Of a DNA stretch of 64,000 nucleotides, positions 26,584 to 35,378 are shown in pieces. Location of the stretch: contig NZ_FCOB02000033.1 in the NCBI RefSeq assembly GCF_001545075.1, positions 20,627 to 84,626 of the forward strand. The letters run 5' to 3'. Numbering within the stretch: position 1 is the first letter of the stretch; each line of letters starts with the position of its first letter. The translations under genes were made by a program, and so were the position numbers. The stretch comes from Caballeronia ptereochthonis. GTDB taxonomy: Bacteria > Pseudomonadota > Gammaproteobacteria > Burkholderiales > Burkholderiaceae. Below the pieces are notes generated by a model. It searched no databases. It worked only from the letters and a program-made list of their open reading frames with translations, and was not told the DNA's origin.

Positions 26584-28974
26584 TCACTCGTAATCGCTGA
26601 AGCGGGCGAGCGGCGGCGCCGGCGGCGGCGGCGACTGATACCCCTGGACACTCGCGCGGAACGCGCTGACGAGGCCGTTGTCGACGTTCGACAAGCCCTT
26701 GAAGGTCAGCTGCGCGAGCACGCGCGTGCCCGACGAAGGCTGGCCGCTGGTATTCACGCCGTTGGCGTAACGCTGCATGCCGAAGCCGAACGCCCAGCAG
26801 TCCGCATCGTACTGGAAGCCCACGAGCCCGTCGACGAGACGATGGCTCGCGAGATCATAATTGACGCGGCCGACGGCGTAGAGGCGGTTCGTGAGCGGCC
26901 ATTCGCCGGACACCAGAATCTGGTTGATCGGCTCGTTCACCAGAGTGGTCTGGTTCGAGCGCGTGTACCGGTAGCCGACGTTGATCACCTTGCGTTCGGC
27001 GGGGCTGAACGCGAAACCGACGCTCGAGCGCACGAGCTGGTTATTGTCCACATTATATTGGAACGCCGTTTCCGAGGCGAAACCAGCGCCCAGCTTGATC
27101 GCCGCGCCCGCGATCAGATCCGAGTGCTTCGCCTGGCTGATCGGCTGGTCCGGCGAGATGGTGACGCGCTGGCTCTGGAAATAATACTGTTGCGCGATGA
27201 CGAAACGCGCACGCTCGTCGCCCGTCGCCGGGTTGATGAAGCGCGTCGTGAGGCCGGCGGTCAGGCGGTTCGCGTCGGCGATCCGGTCGTTGCCGACGAA
27301 GGTGTTCGGCGTGTAGATCTCGGCGAGGCCGAAGTCGGCTTCGGCGGTATCGAAGATCGGCGCGAAGTCCTGATTGTGGTACGGCGTGTAGACGTAGTAG
27401 AGCCGCGGCTCCAGCGTCTGGATGTAGTCCTGGCCGAAGAGCCGCACCGAGCGGTCGAACACGAGCCCCGTGTCGAAGCTGATGGTCGGAATCGACTCGG
27501 TGAAGTTCTTGGGCTGCCCCGTCACGGGCGGCGACGAACCCGCGACCTGACTGGTGGCGATGTGGCTCAGGTCGTACGACGCGAAGTGCCATTGCACCTT
27601 CGGCGTGACGAAATAGCCCGGCGCATTGATCCCGTAGCTGAGGTAGGGATTGAAGTACAGCCGGTTGCCGTCGGTCGCGCCTTCGGTGGTGATCGTGAAG
27701 CGCGTGGCGTCCAGTTCCGCGCCGTAGTCGAAGCCGCCGACGTTGTACTTGTTGTACTGAACGTTCACCTGCGGCTCGCGCGCGTACGGCGGAACCGACG
27801 GCTGCAGCGTCTGCCAGCGCTGCTCGCGGGCGAGCACCGACCACGGGCCGTTGTTGTACGTGAGCCCGGCCTCCTGCTGATACAGGAGCTGCGTGCCGTT
27901 CAGGAACTGGTTCGACGCGTTGCCCAGGTCTTCCGGATACTGATCGTCCGAAACCTTGTTGTAATTGACGTAACCGCCGAAGCCGTTGCCGAAGTTCTGG
28001 CGATGCTGCCAGAAGATCGCATAGCGGTTCGTGTGCGTCTCGCGGTCGTTCGGCAGGAAGTCGCCGGTGAACGAGCCCGAATACGTCGGCGACAGGTAGC
28101 GGTACGTCGCTTCCCCGAGCACGCCGCGCCGCGTCATGATGCGCGGCGTGACCGTCAGATCGCGGTTCGGCGCGATATTGAAGTAGTACGGGATCGTCGC
28201 TTCGAAGCCGGTCGTCGAGCTGAGCGAGAACGTCGGCGGCAGGAGGCCGCTGCGGCGGTCGCCCGTCAGCGGAAACGACAGCCACGGACTCCCGAACACC
28301 GGCACGCCCTGGAAGAACAGCACGCCGTTGTGCGCGACGCCTTCCTCGGCGCCCGTATCGAAATCGAACGACGAGCCCTTGATGTACCACGCCGGATCGG
28401 TCTCGCACTGACAGGCCGTGTACGTGCCGTGATCGACGCGCGCGCGCTCGTTGTCGATCATGTCGACACGTTCGGCGCTGCCCGAGCCGCCCGTCAGGTT
28501 GAAGTGGTACTTCGGGTTCGTCATGAACCCTTCGTTCGCCTCCACTTTCAGGTGCGCTTCCGGACCGATGAACGATACGCCGTTGTTGATCAGCCTGACA
28601 TTGCCGAAAGCATCGGCCATGTCCGTGTCCTGATCGTAGTGCAGCGCGTCGGCCTTGATGACCGTCACCGTGCGCCGCACCTCGGCCGAGCCCTTGGCCG
28701 CCATGTCCTCATCGGACGTGCCGGTGGCCTTGTCGCTCAGCAGGAACGTCGAGGGCTGCTGGCCGCCCTGCAACGGGCGCTCCTCGAGCTGGGGCGCGAA
28801 ACGAAGGCTTTCGGGGCCGTCGAGCGGCGCGACGCTGGACGCGGCACCGACGAGCTGCGCATGCGCGAGAGCGGGCATCAGGCCCGGAACGGATAGGAGC
28901 GCGACGACGAGCCGCCGCCTGCGTGGCTGAGCGTCGCCTTGGATTTTCGATACTGGAAACTGTCGTGGCGGCAT
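26584..28974 (-). CDS. lptD: LPS-assembly protein LptD
   Basis: A 796-residue outer membrane beta-barrel that inserts LPS together with LptE. The start MPPRQFPVSKI gives a signal peptide ending LAHA. An N-terminal jellyroll (OstA/LptA-like: 'VTVIKADALHYDQDTDMADA') is followed by a large barrel ending in 'YQSPPPPAPPLARFSDYE'. Cysteines are few: 'YTACQCETDP' near the plug and a single 'DADCWAFGFGM' near the C-terminus, where E. coli has a Cys pair, so the disulfide arrangement may be reduced. surA lies downstream; amgK is divergent. Confidence 0.95.
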   Translation of the reverse strand: MPPRQFPVSKIQGDAQPRRRRLVVALLSVPGLMPALAHAQLVGAASSVAPLDGPESLRFAPQLEERPLQGGQQPSTFLLSDKATGTSDEDMAAKGSAEVRRTVTVIKADALHYDQDTDMADAFGNVRLINNGVSFIGPEAHLKVEANEGFMTNPKYHFNLTGGSGSAERVDMIDNERARVDHGTYTACQCETDPAWYIKGSSFDFDTGAEEGVAHNGVLFFQGVPVFGSPWLSFPLTGDRRSGLLPPTFSLSSTTGFEATIPYYFNIAPNRDLTVTPRIMTRRGVLGEATYRYLSPTYSGSFTGDFLPNDRETHTNRYAIFWQHRQNFGNGFGGYVNYNKVSDDQYPEDLGNASNQFLNGTQLLYQQEAGLTYNNGPWSVLAREQRWQTLQPSVPPYAREPQVNVQYNKYNVGGFDYGAELDATRFTITTEGATDGNRLYFNPYLSYGINAPGYFVTPKVQWHFASYDLSHIATSQVAGSSPPVTGQPKNFTESIPTISFDTGLVFDRSVRLFGQDYIQTLEPRLYYVYTPYHNQDFAPIFDTAEADFGLAEIYTPNTFVGNDRIADANRLTAGLTTRFINPATGDERARFVIAQQYYFQSQRVTISPDQPISQAKHSDLIAGAAIKLGAGFASETAFQYNVDNNQLVRSSVGFAFSPAERKVINVGYRYTRSNQTTLVNEPINQILVSGEWPLTNRLYAVGRVNYDLASHRLVDGLVGFQYDADCWAFGFGMQRYANGVNTSGQPSSGTRVLAQLTFKGLSNVDNGLVSAFRASVQGYQSPPPPAPPLARFSDYE

Positions 28975-29199
28975 GTATGGGTGGCGGTTCGATCCCGTTC
29001 GCATCCCACGCGCTCGATGCCGCCGGGCAGGCGGCCGCGCCCTTGCCGCAGTCGAACTTGACGGTCCGTTGCTAAGCAGGGACGACACTCGATCGAACGG
29101 TAACGCTCACAGTCGTCGGGGCCTGGCGCCAGGCGTGAAACGGATCGCTTAAAAAAGTCGTGGGGTATTATATGGCAAGATGTTTCGCCCCTCGAATTT

Positions 29200-30225
29200 A
29201 TGACGCACATTCCTTCCGACGCCCGCCTGGATCAGCTCCGCACGTGGCTTCAAACCTTCGCCGGGCGCTACCGCCTGGACGTCGCCAGTCTCGCCCCCGC
29301 CTCCGCCGACGCAAGCTTTCGCCGCTATTTCCGGCTGGAGGGCGATTCGGAGTTCGGTAGAACGCTCATCGCCGTCGATGCGCCGCCGCCGGAAAAATGC
29401 CGCGAATTCGTGCAGGTCGCCGGGCTGCTGGAGGCGGCGAACGTGCACGTGCCGAAGATTCTGGAAACCGATTTCGACGCCGGTTTCATGCTCGTGACCG
29501 ATCTCGGCACGACCACTTACATTTCCGTGCTCGACGAGAAAAACGCGCGGCCGCTGATGCGCGCAGCCGTCGACTCCTTGATCCGCTTCCAGCAAACCGC
29601 GCGCGAAGGCGTCCTGCCGCCGTTCGACGAGGCGTTCCTGCGCCGCGAGATGGAACTGCTGCCCGAGTGGTTCATCGGCCGCCATCTGGGCCGCGACGTC
29701 ACCGCCGAGGAGCGCAAGACCCTCGACGAGACCTTCACGCTGCTCGTCCGGAGCGCGCTCGCGCAGCCGCAGACCTTCATGCTGCGCGATTACATGCCGC
29801 GCAATCTGATGGTATGCGAGCCGAATCCCGGCGTGCTCGACTTTCAGGACGCGGTGTACGGCCCGATCACCTACGACATGGCGTCGCTGATGCGCGACGC
29901 GTTCATCAGCTGGGAAGAAGAATTTCAGCTCGACTGCATCGCGTACTACTGGGAGCGTGCCAGGAAAGCGGGACTACCCGTCGATGCGGATTTCGGCGAG
30001 TTCTACCGCCAGCTCGAATGGATGGGCCTGCAGCGGCACATCAAGGTGCTCGGGCTGTTCGCGCGCATCCACTATCGCGACGGCAAGCCGCGCTATCTGG
30101 CCGATCTGCCGCGCTTCATCGGCTATGCGCGCAAGGTCGCGGAGCGCTACGCGCCGCTGTGGCCGTTCGCGCGCCTGCTCGATTCGCTGGAAGGCCGGGC
30201 GGTCGAAGTCGGCTACACGTTCTGA
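29200..30225 (+). CDS. amgK: Anomeric N-acetylmuramate/N-acetylglucosamine kinase AmgK
   Basis: A 341-residue aminoglycoside-phosphotransferase-fold kinase. The N-lobe 'ADASFRRYFRLEG' carries the nucleotide loop, the catalytic segment is 'MLRDYMPRNLMVCEP' (Asp and Asn kept, the usual preceding His is Leu), and 'GVLDFQDAVYGPITYDMASL' binds metal. AmgK phosphorylates MurNAc and GlcNAc at C1 to bypass de novo UDP-MurNAc synthesis, a cell-wall recycling route that gives intrinsic fosfomycin tolerance. murU follows after 14 nt. A TATTAT -10-like element lies just upstream. Confidence 0.9.
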   Translation: MTHIPSDARLDQLRTWLQTFAGRYRLDVASLAPASADASFRRYFRLEGDSEFGRTLIAVDAPPPEKCREFVQVAGLLEAANVHVPKILETDFDAGFMLVTDLGTTTYISVLDEKNARPLMRAAVDSLIRFQQTAREGVLPPFDEAFLRREMELLPEWFIGRHLGRDVTAEERKTLDETFTLLVRSALAQPQTFMLRDYMPRNLMVCEPNPGVLDFQDAVYGPITYDMASLMRDAFISWEEEFQLDCIAYYWERARKAGLPVDADFGEFYRQLEWMGLQRHIKVLGLFARIHYRDGKPRYLADLPRFIGYARKVAERYAPLWPFARLLDSLEGRAVEVGYTF

Positions 30226-30239
30226 TCGTCCGGTACCGC

Positions 30240-30941
30240 ATGACTCACTCAATCAAGACGGCGATGATCTTCGCCGCCGGTCGCGGCGAACGCATGCGCC
30301 CGCTCACCGATACGTGCCCGAAACCGTTGCTCGAAGTGGGCGGAAAGCCGCTCATCGTCTGGCAGATCGAGCGCCTCGCGGCGGCGGGCGTCGCGACGAT
30401 CGTCATCAATCACGCGTGGCTCGGCGAGCAGATCGAAGCCGCGCTCGGCGACGGCGCGCGCTGGGGCGTCGCCCTGCGCTACTCGCCCGAAACCGAGGCG
30501 CTGGAAACCGCGGGCGGCATTGCGCAGGCGCTGCATCTGATCGGGGATGGCGTGTTCATCGCGGTGAGCGGCGACGTCTTCTGCGATTTCGACTACGCCG
30601 CGTTGCGCGAGCGCGCCGCCGCGCTCGCCTCGCGTGATCTGCCCGGCATGCATCTCGTGATGGTGCCGAATCCGCCGTTTCATCCCAGAGGCGATTTCGC
30701 GCTCGAGAACGGCGCGCTCGCACTCGACGGCGCGCCGCGGTTCACCTTCGGCAACATCGGCCTCTACGACACGCGCATGTTCCGCAATCTCGCCCCCGGC
30801 ACGCGCCGCGCGCTCACGCCCTACTACCGCGAGACCATCGCGGCCGGGCGCGCGAGCGGCGAACTCTACGAGGGCCGCTGGGAAAACGTCGGCACGCCTG
30901 CGCAGCTTCAGGCCCTCGACGAAGAACTGCGCACGGCCTGA
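30240..30941 (+). CDS. murU: N-acetylmuramate alpha-1-phosphate uridylyltransferase MurU
   Basis: A 233-residue sugar-1-phosphate nucleotidyltransferase. The N-terminus 'MIFAAGRGERMRPLTDTCPK' is the G-x-G-x-R-x-x-P-x-T pyrophosphorylase motif with its catalytic Lys; 'VSGDVFCDFDY' is the metal Asp. It converts MurNAc-1-P to UDP-MurNAc, the step after AmgK. The start at 30240 is set by the motif and by the amgK stop. Confidence 0.92.
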   Translation: MTHSIKTAMIFAAGRGERMRPLTDTCPKPLLEVGGKPLIVWQIERLAAAGVATIVINHAWLGEQIEAALGDGARWGVALRYSPETEALETAGGIAQALHLIGDGVFIAVSGDVFCDFDYAALRERAAALASRDLPGMHLVMVPNPPFHPRGDFALENGALALDGAPRFTFGNIGLYDTRMFRNLAPGTRRALTPYYRETIAAGRASGELYEGRWENVGTPAQLQALDEELRTA

Positions 30942-31026
30942 GCGCCCGGGATTGGGACGCATCCGATGGTAAAATGCGCGGTTCTCCCGCCTTTTCCAGC
31001 CGCAAGCCGCAGCCGATACCGCCATC

Positions 31027-32415
31027 ATGTCCGATACCCGTCCCGATACCCTCTTTGCGCTCACCGCGCTCTCGCCGCTCGACGGCCGCTACGCCGCCAA
31101 GACCGAAGCCCTGCGCGACTGGCTCTCCGAAGCCGCGTTCATGCGCCATCGCGTGACGGTCGAGATTCACTGGCTGATCGCGCTGTCGCGCGCGGGCTTC
31201 GCCGAAGTGCCGCGCTTCTCCGAAGCATCCGAGCAGTTCCTGCTGAGCCTCGCCGAGCGCTTCACCGCGCATGACGCGGCGCGCATCAAGGAGATCGAGC
31301 GCGTCACGAACCACGACGTGAAGGCCGTCGAATACTGGCTCAAGGAATCGGTGAAGGGCCAGACCGAACTGGAGCGCGCGAGCGAGTTCATCCACTTCGC
31401 CTGCACGTCTGAGGATATCAACAACACGTCGCACGGCCTGATGCTCGCCGGCGCCCGCGCGCACGTGATCCTGCCCGCGCTGCGCTCGGTGCACGAGCGG
31501 CTCGTCAAGCTCGCGCACGCGCACGCCGAACAGCCGATGCTCTCGCGCACGCACGGCCAGCCCGCCAGCCCGACCACGCTCGGCAAGGAAATCGCCAACG
31601 TCGCGGCGCGCCTGTCGCGCGCGATCGAGCGCATCGCCCACGTGCCGCTGCTCGGCAAGATGAACGGCGCGGTGGGCAACTACAACGCGCATCTGTCGGC
31701 GTATCCGGAGTTCGACTGGGAAGCGTTCTCGAAGGACGTCGTCGAGAATCGCCTGAAGCTCACGTTCAACCCGTACACGATCCAGATCGAGCCGCACGAC
31801 TACATGGCCGAACTGTTCGACGCCGTCGCGCGCGCCAACACGATCCTGCTCGACCTCGACCGCGACGTGTGGGGCTACATCTCGCTCGGCTACTTCAAGC
31901 AGAGGACGAAGGCGGGCGAAATCGGCTCGTCGACGATGCCGCACAAGGTCAACCCGATCGACTTCGAGAACTCCGAAGGCAACCTGGGCCTCGCGAACGC
32001 GACGCTGCGCCATCTCGCCGACAAGCTGCCCGTCTCGCGCTGGCAGCGCGACCTGACCGATTCGACCGTGCTGCGCAACATCGGCGTGGCGTTCGGCTAT
32101 TCGCTGCTCGCCTACGACGCGCTCATCCGCGGCCTCGACAAGCTCGAAGTCAACGCGGCGCGCCTGAACGAAGACCTCGACAACTGCTGGGAAGTGCTCG
32201 CCGAGCCGGTGCAGACGGTGATGCGCCGTTACGGCATCGAGAATCCGTACGAGCAATTGAAAGAGCTGACGCGGGGCAAGGGCATCACGCGCGAGGCGCT
32301 GCAGACGTTCATCGGCGGCCTGGCGATTCCCGCCGACGCGAAGAAGCTGCTGCTGGAGATGACGCCGGCCTCGTACATCGGCAAGGCCGTGGAGCTCGCG
32401 AAGCGCATCGCCTGA
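31027..32415 (+). CDS. purB: Adenylosuccinate lyase
   Basis: A 462-residue fumarase/aspartase superfamily enzyme that acts twice in purine synthesis (SAICAR to AICAR, and adenylosuccinate to AMP). The signature 'SSTMPHKVNPIDFENSEGN' is intact; the start 'LFALTALSPLDGRYAAKTEA' and 'EFIHFACTSEDINNTSHGL' match the long E. coli-type PurB (456). AICAR phosphate from this pathway is the precursor of the ZTP sensed by the glyA leader. Confidence 0.97.
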   Translation: MSDTRPDTLFALTALSPLDGRYAAKTEALRDWLSEAAFMRHRVTVEIHWLIALSRAGFAEVPRFSEASEQFLLSLAERFTAHDAARIKEIERVTNHDVKAVEYWLKESVKGQTELERASEFIHFACTSEDINNTSHGLMLAGARAHVILPALRSVHERLVKLAHAHAEQPMLSRTHGQPASPTTLGKEIANVAARLSRAIERIAHVPLLGKMNGAVGNYNAHLSAYPEFDWEAFSKDVVENRLKLTFNPYTIQIEPHDYMAELFDAVARANTILLDLDRDVWGYISLGYFKQRTKAGEIGSSTMPHKVNPIDFENSEGNLGLANATLRHLADKLPVSRWQRDLTDSTVLRNIGVAFGYSLLAYDALIRGLDKLEVNAARLNEDLDNCWEVLAEPVQTVMRRYGIENPYEQLKELTRGKGITREALQTFIGGLAIPADAKKLLLEMTPASYIGKAVELAKRIA

Positions 32416-32437
32416 CGCTCCGTGTCGCCGCAATGAC

Positions 32438-32471
32438 AAAGGCCCACGTCGCAAGACGTGGGCCTTTGTTT
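32438..32471 (+). terminator. Terminator between purB and gntK (convergent)
   Basis: A 13-bp perfect stem (32438-32450 with 32455-32467) closed by a GCAA tetraloop and followed by GTTTTA. It can serve both convergent genes. Confidence 0.85.
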
Positions 32472-32488
32472 TACTGAAGCTCGCGAAT

Positions 32489-32983
32489 TCAGCGCGTCTT
32501 CAGTTTCTCGATCACGATTTCGACGATTTCCTCGGGCGTATGCTCGATGCTCACGGTGATCGCCTCGTCCGCACCCGGCGGCTCGAGCGTGTCGAGCTGG
32601 CTCTGCAGCAGCGACGGATCGAAGAAATGGCCGCTACGCGTCGCGAGACGCTCGTGCAGGACTTCGAACGTGCCCTCCAGATAGACGAAGCACACGTCCT
32701 TGTCGCCGCCGCGCAGCACGTCGCGATAGGAGCGCTTGAGCGACGAGCAGGTGAACACCGCCTGCTCGCCCGCGCGCTGCCGCTCCTCGATCGCGGCGCG
32801 AATCGTCTTGAGCCACGGCCAGCGGTCCTCGTCCGTCAGAGGGATGCCCTTGTGCATCTTCTCCTTGTTCGCGGCGCTGTGAAACGCGTCGCCGTCGGTG
32901 AACGAGCAATGCAGGCGTTCCGCCAGCATCTCGCCGATGCGGGTCTTGCCGGCGCCCGACACGCCCATCGCGATCAGAATCAT
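32489..32983 (-). CDS. gntK: Gluconokinase
   Basis: A 164-residue P-loop kinase that makes 6-phosphogluconate from gluconate. Walker A is 'GVSGAGKTRIGE'; 'DGDAFHSAANKEKMHKGIPL' and 'DEDRWPWL' are typical. The start at 32983 follows AAGGAG with 6-nt spacing. It is 10 nt after gntT and is the last gene of the edd-eda-gntT-gntK group. Confidence 0.95.
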   Translation of the reverse strand: MILIAMGVSGAGKTRIGEMLAERLHCSFTDGDAFHSAANKEKMHKGIPLTDEDRWPWLKTIRAAIEERQRAGEQAVFTCSSLKRSYRDVLRGGDKDVCFVYLEGTFEVLHERLATRSGHFFDPSLLQSQLDTLEPPGADEAITVSIEHTPEEIVEIVIEKLKTR

Positions 32984-32993
32984 CGAAGTCTCC

Positions 32994-34358
32994 TTACACG
33001 ACCGCCGCAAGCGCGAAGGTCAAACCGAGTCCCATCAGGGAAATGATGGTTTCGAGCAACGACCAGGTCTTGAACGTCTGTCCGACCGTCATCCCGAAAT
33101 ACTCTTTGATCAGCCAGAAGCCGCCATCGTTCACATGCGAGAAGATCAGCGAGCCGGAGCCGGTGGCGAGCACCAGCAATTCCGGGCTCGTGTGGCCGCC
33201 CGCAGCGGCGGCGATCGGCGCGACGATGCCGCACGCGGTCGTCATCGCGACGGTGGCCGAGCCGGTGGCCAGGCGAATCAGCGCGGCGACGAACCAGCCG
33301 AGCAGAAGCGGCGACAGATTCGCGGACGATGCGGTCGCGACGATCTGCTGCGAAATGCCGCTGTCGCGCAGAACCTGGCCGAAGCCGCCGCCCGCGCCGA
33401 CGATCAGCGTGATGCCCGCGATCGGCATCAGGCACTCGCCGCAGAACTTCTGGATTTGCTCGCGGTTGAAGCCCTGCTTCGCGCCGAAGGTCCAGAAGCT
33501 GACCAGCACGGCGATCAGAAGCGCCATATCCGACTGGCCGACGAAGCGCAACAGATCGTTGGGCAGCGTCTTCGGCGTGAAGACCAGATCCGCCCAGCTT
33601 CCGACCAGCATCAGAATGACCGGCAGCAGGATGGTGAACAGCGTGATGCCGAAGCTCGGCAGAGCGCGCGTTTTCTGGGTGTCGCCGTGCTTTTCGGTGA
33701 ACTGGTCGGAGAGCGCGTTGGTGTCCGGCAGCTTGATGTATTTGTGGATCAGCAGCGCGAACAACGGACCGGCGACGATCGCGCACGGCACGCCGACGAT
33801 CAGGCCATAGGCGATCGTCCTGCCGATATCCGCGTGATACGCCTGCACGGCGAGGAGCGCTGCCGGGTGCGGCGGAATCAGGCCGTGCACGACCGAGAGG
33901 CCCGCGACCATCGGCAGACCGATCAGCAGCAGCGACTTGCCGGTGCGCTTGGCGACGTTGAACGCGATCGGAATCAGCAGCACGAAGCCGACTTCGAAGA
34001 ACACCGGCAAGCCGACGATGATCGCGACGACCATCATCGCCCAGTGGATGTTCTTCTCGCCGAACAGATTGATCAGCGTATTGGCGATGCGCTCCGCGCC
34101 GCCCGATTCGGCCATCATCTTGCCGAGCATCGTGCCGAGACCCACGACCACGGCAATGTGGCCGAGGGTGTTGCCGTTGCCGGTTTCGAACGACTTGACG
34201 ATTTTGTCCATCGGCATGCCGACCGCAAGCGCGAGCAGCACGGACACGATCATGAGGACGAGGAACGGATAGACCTTGTAGCGCGCGATCATCAGGATCA
34301 GAACCGCGATCGCGATCACCGCGTAGAGCAACAGCATGCTCCCGTGGACGGCTGGCAT
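32994..34358 (-). CDS. gntT: Gluconate:H+ symporter (GntP/GntT family)
   Basis: A 454-residue inner membrane permease with about 12-14 hydrophobic helices. The start MPAVHGSMLLLYAVIAIAVL at 34358 is preceded by AAGGAGG. Family features are 'GLPVFFEVGFVLLIPIAF', 'GLSVVHGLIPPHPAALLAV' and 'FSHVNDGGFWLIKEYFGM'. The neighbouring gluconokinase and Entner-Doudoroff genes fix gluconate as the likely substrate. Confidence 0.92.
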   Translation of the reverse strand: MPAVHGSMLLLYAVIAIAVLILMIARYKVYPFLVLMIVSVLLALAVGMPMDKIVKSFETGNGNTLGHIAVVVGLGTMLGKMMAESGGAERIANTLINLFGEKNIHWAMMVVAIIVGLPVFFEVGFVLLIPIAFNVAKRTGKSLLLIGLPMVAGLSVVHGLIPPHPAALLAVQAYHADIGRTIAYGLIVGVPCAIVAGPLFALLIHKYIKLPDTNALSDQFTEKHGDTQKTRALPSFGITLFTILLPVILMLVGSWADLVFTPKTLPNDLLRFVGQSDMALLIAVLVSFWTFGAKQGFNREQIQKFCGECLMPIAGITLIVGAGGGFGQVLRDSGISQQIVATASSANLSPLLLGWFVAALIRLATGSATVAMTTACGIVAPIAAAAGGHTSPELLVLATGSGSLIFSHVNDGGFWLIKEYFGMTVGQTFKTWSLLETIISLMGLGLTFALAAVV

Positions 34359-34647
34359 GGCGCCTCCTTGGATATTGTTGAGGTTGTTTTTTGCGCTATG
34401 CATGCGTTTGCCGTCGCTGCACTGCACACATCGGGCAATGTCCGGCAAGCGCGCACAGGGCGCTGGGCAACGGAATTTTACTTGTTAGCGGGGGATTTGG
34501 CCGGGGAGACGCTGCTCTTTTAGTGTCTTTCCCTATGCGCGATGCCGGATGTTCTGCGGGAAAACGCTAAGGATAACCAATCTTCCCGGCAGGCGATTGA
34601 CGCGCGCAAGCGGCATGACCCGGTTGCGCGCCTTTCGAATACGACTT

Positions 34648-35280
34648 TTACTGGTGCGGCGCCAGCTCGCTCGCGGCGCGCGCGAGACGGGTGACTTCTT
34701 CCCAGTTCTGCGCGGCGAGCGCGGCTTTCGGCGTGAGCCACGAACCGCCGACGCACACCACGTTCGGCTGCGCGAGGAAGCTCGACGCGGTTTCGGCCGT
34801 GATCCCGCCCGTCGGGCAGAATTTCAGGTTCGGGAACGGTCCGTAGAACGCTTGCAGCATCGGAATGCCGCCCGCCTGCTGCGCCGGGAAGAACTTGACG
34901 ATCTCGTAGCCCAGCTCCATCGCGGCGATGATGTCGCTCGGCGTCATCACGCCCGGCAGAAGCGGCAATCCGGCGTCCTGGGCCGCCTTGTGCATGTCTT
35001 TCGTGAGGCCGGGCGACACGCCGAACTGCGCGCCCGCCTTCTTCGCCTGCGCGCAATGCTCGGGTTTCGTGATCGTGCCCACGCCGACGACGATATCGTC
35101 CGCCAGCTGGCTCGCACGCTCGATCGCGCCGATGCCCGCCGCCGTGCGCAGCGTGATCTCCAGCACCTTCACGCCGCCCGCATGCAGCGCGCGCGAGACG
35201 TGTTCTCCCTGCTCGACCGAATCGAAGGCCAGCACAGGGATCACCGGTCCCAGACGCACGATTTCGCTTACCGTTTTCAT
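34648..35280 (-). CDS. eda: 2-keto-3-deoxy-6-phosphogluconate aldolase
   Basis: A 210-residue class I aldolase that splits KDPG to pyruvate and glyceraldehyde-3-phosphate. The Schiff-base Lys is in 'YEIVKFFPAQQAGG'; 'GGVKVLEITLRT' and 'FCPTGGITAETASSFL' are standard. It lies 98 nt downstream of edd. Confidence 0.96.
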   Translation of the reverse strand: MKTVSEIVRLGPVIPVLAFDSVEQGEHVSRALHAGGVKVLEITLRTAAGIGAIERASQLADDIVVGVGTITKPEHCAQAKKAGAQFGVSPGLTKDMHKAAQDAGLPLLPGVMTPSDIIAAMELGYEIVKFFPAQQAGGIPMLQAFYGPFPNLKFCPTGGITAETASSFLAQPNVVCVGGSWLTPKAALAAQNWEEVTRLARAASELAPHQ

Positions 35281-35378
35281 TTGATGCGACTCCTGGTTTT
35301 TGTGCGGCGCCCTTTGAATTTACGGGTCTGTCCGCGGGTTTCTCTCAGGTTCGAGCGGTTCGCCGCTCGTCTCGACAT

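Noticed and set aside
24886..28896. 1336-residue open frame on the plus strand
   Set aside because: It lies antisense to surA and lptD, is Arg/His/Val/Glu rich with no domain, and arises from GC-rich codon bias. The same holds for the frames at 6370-9417 (its start), 19348-22902, 42118-44649 and 53995-56166.
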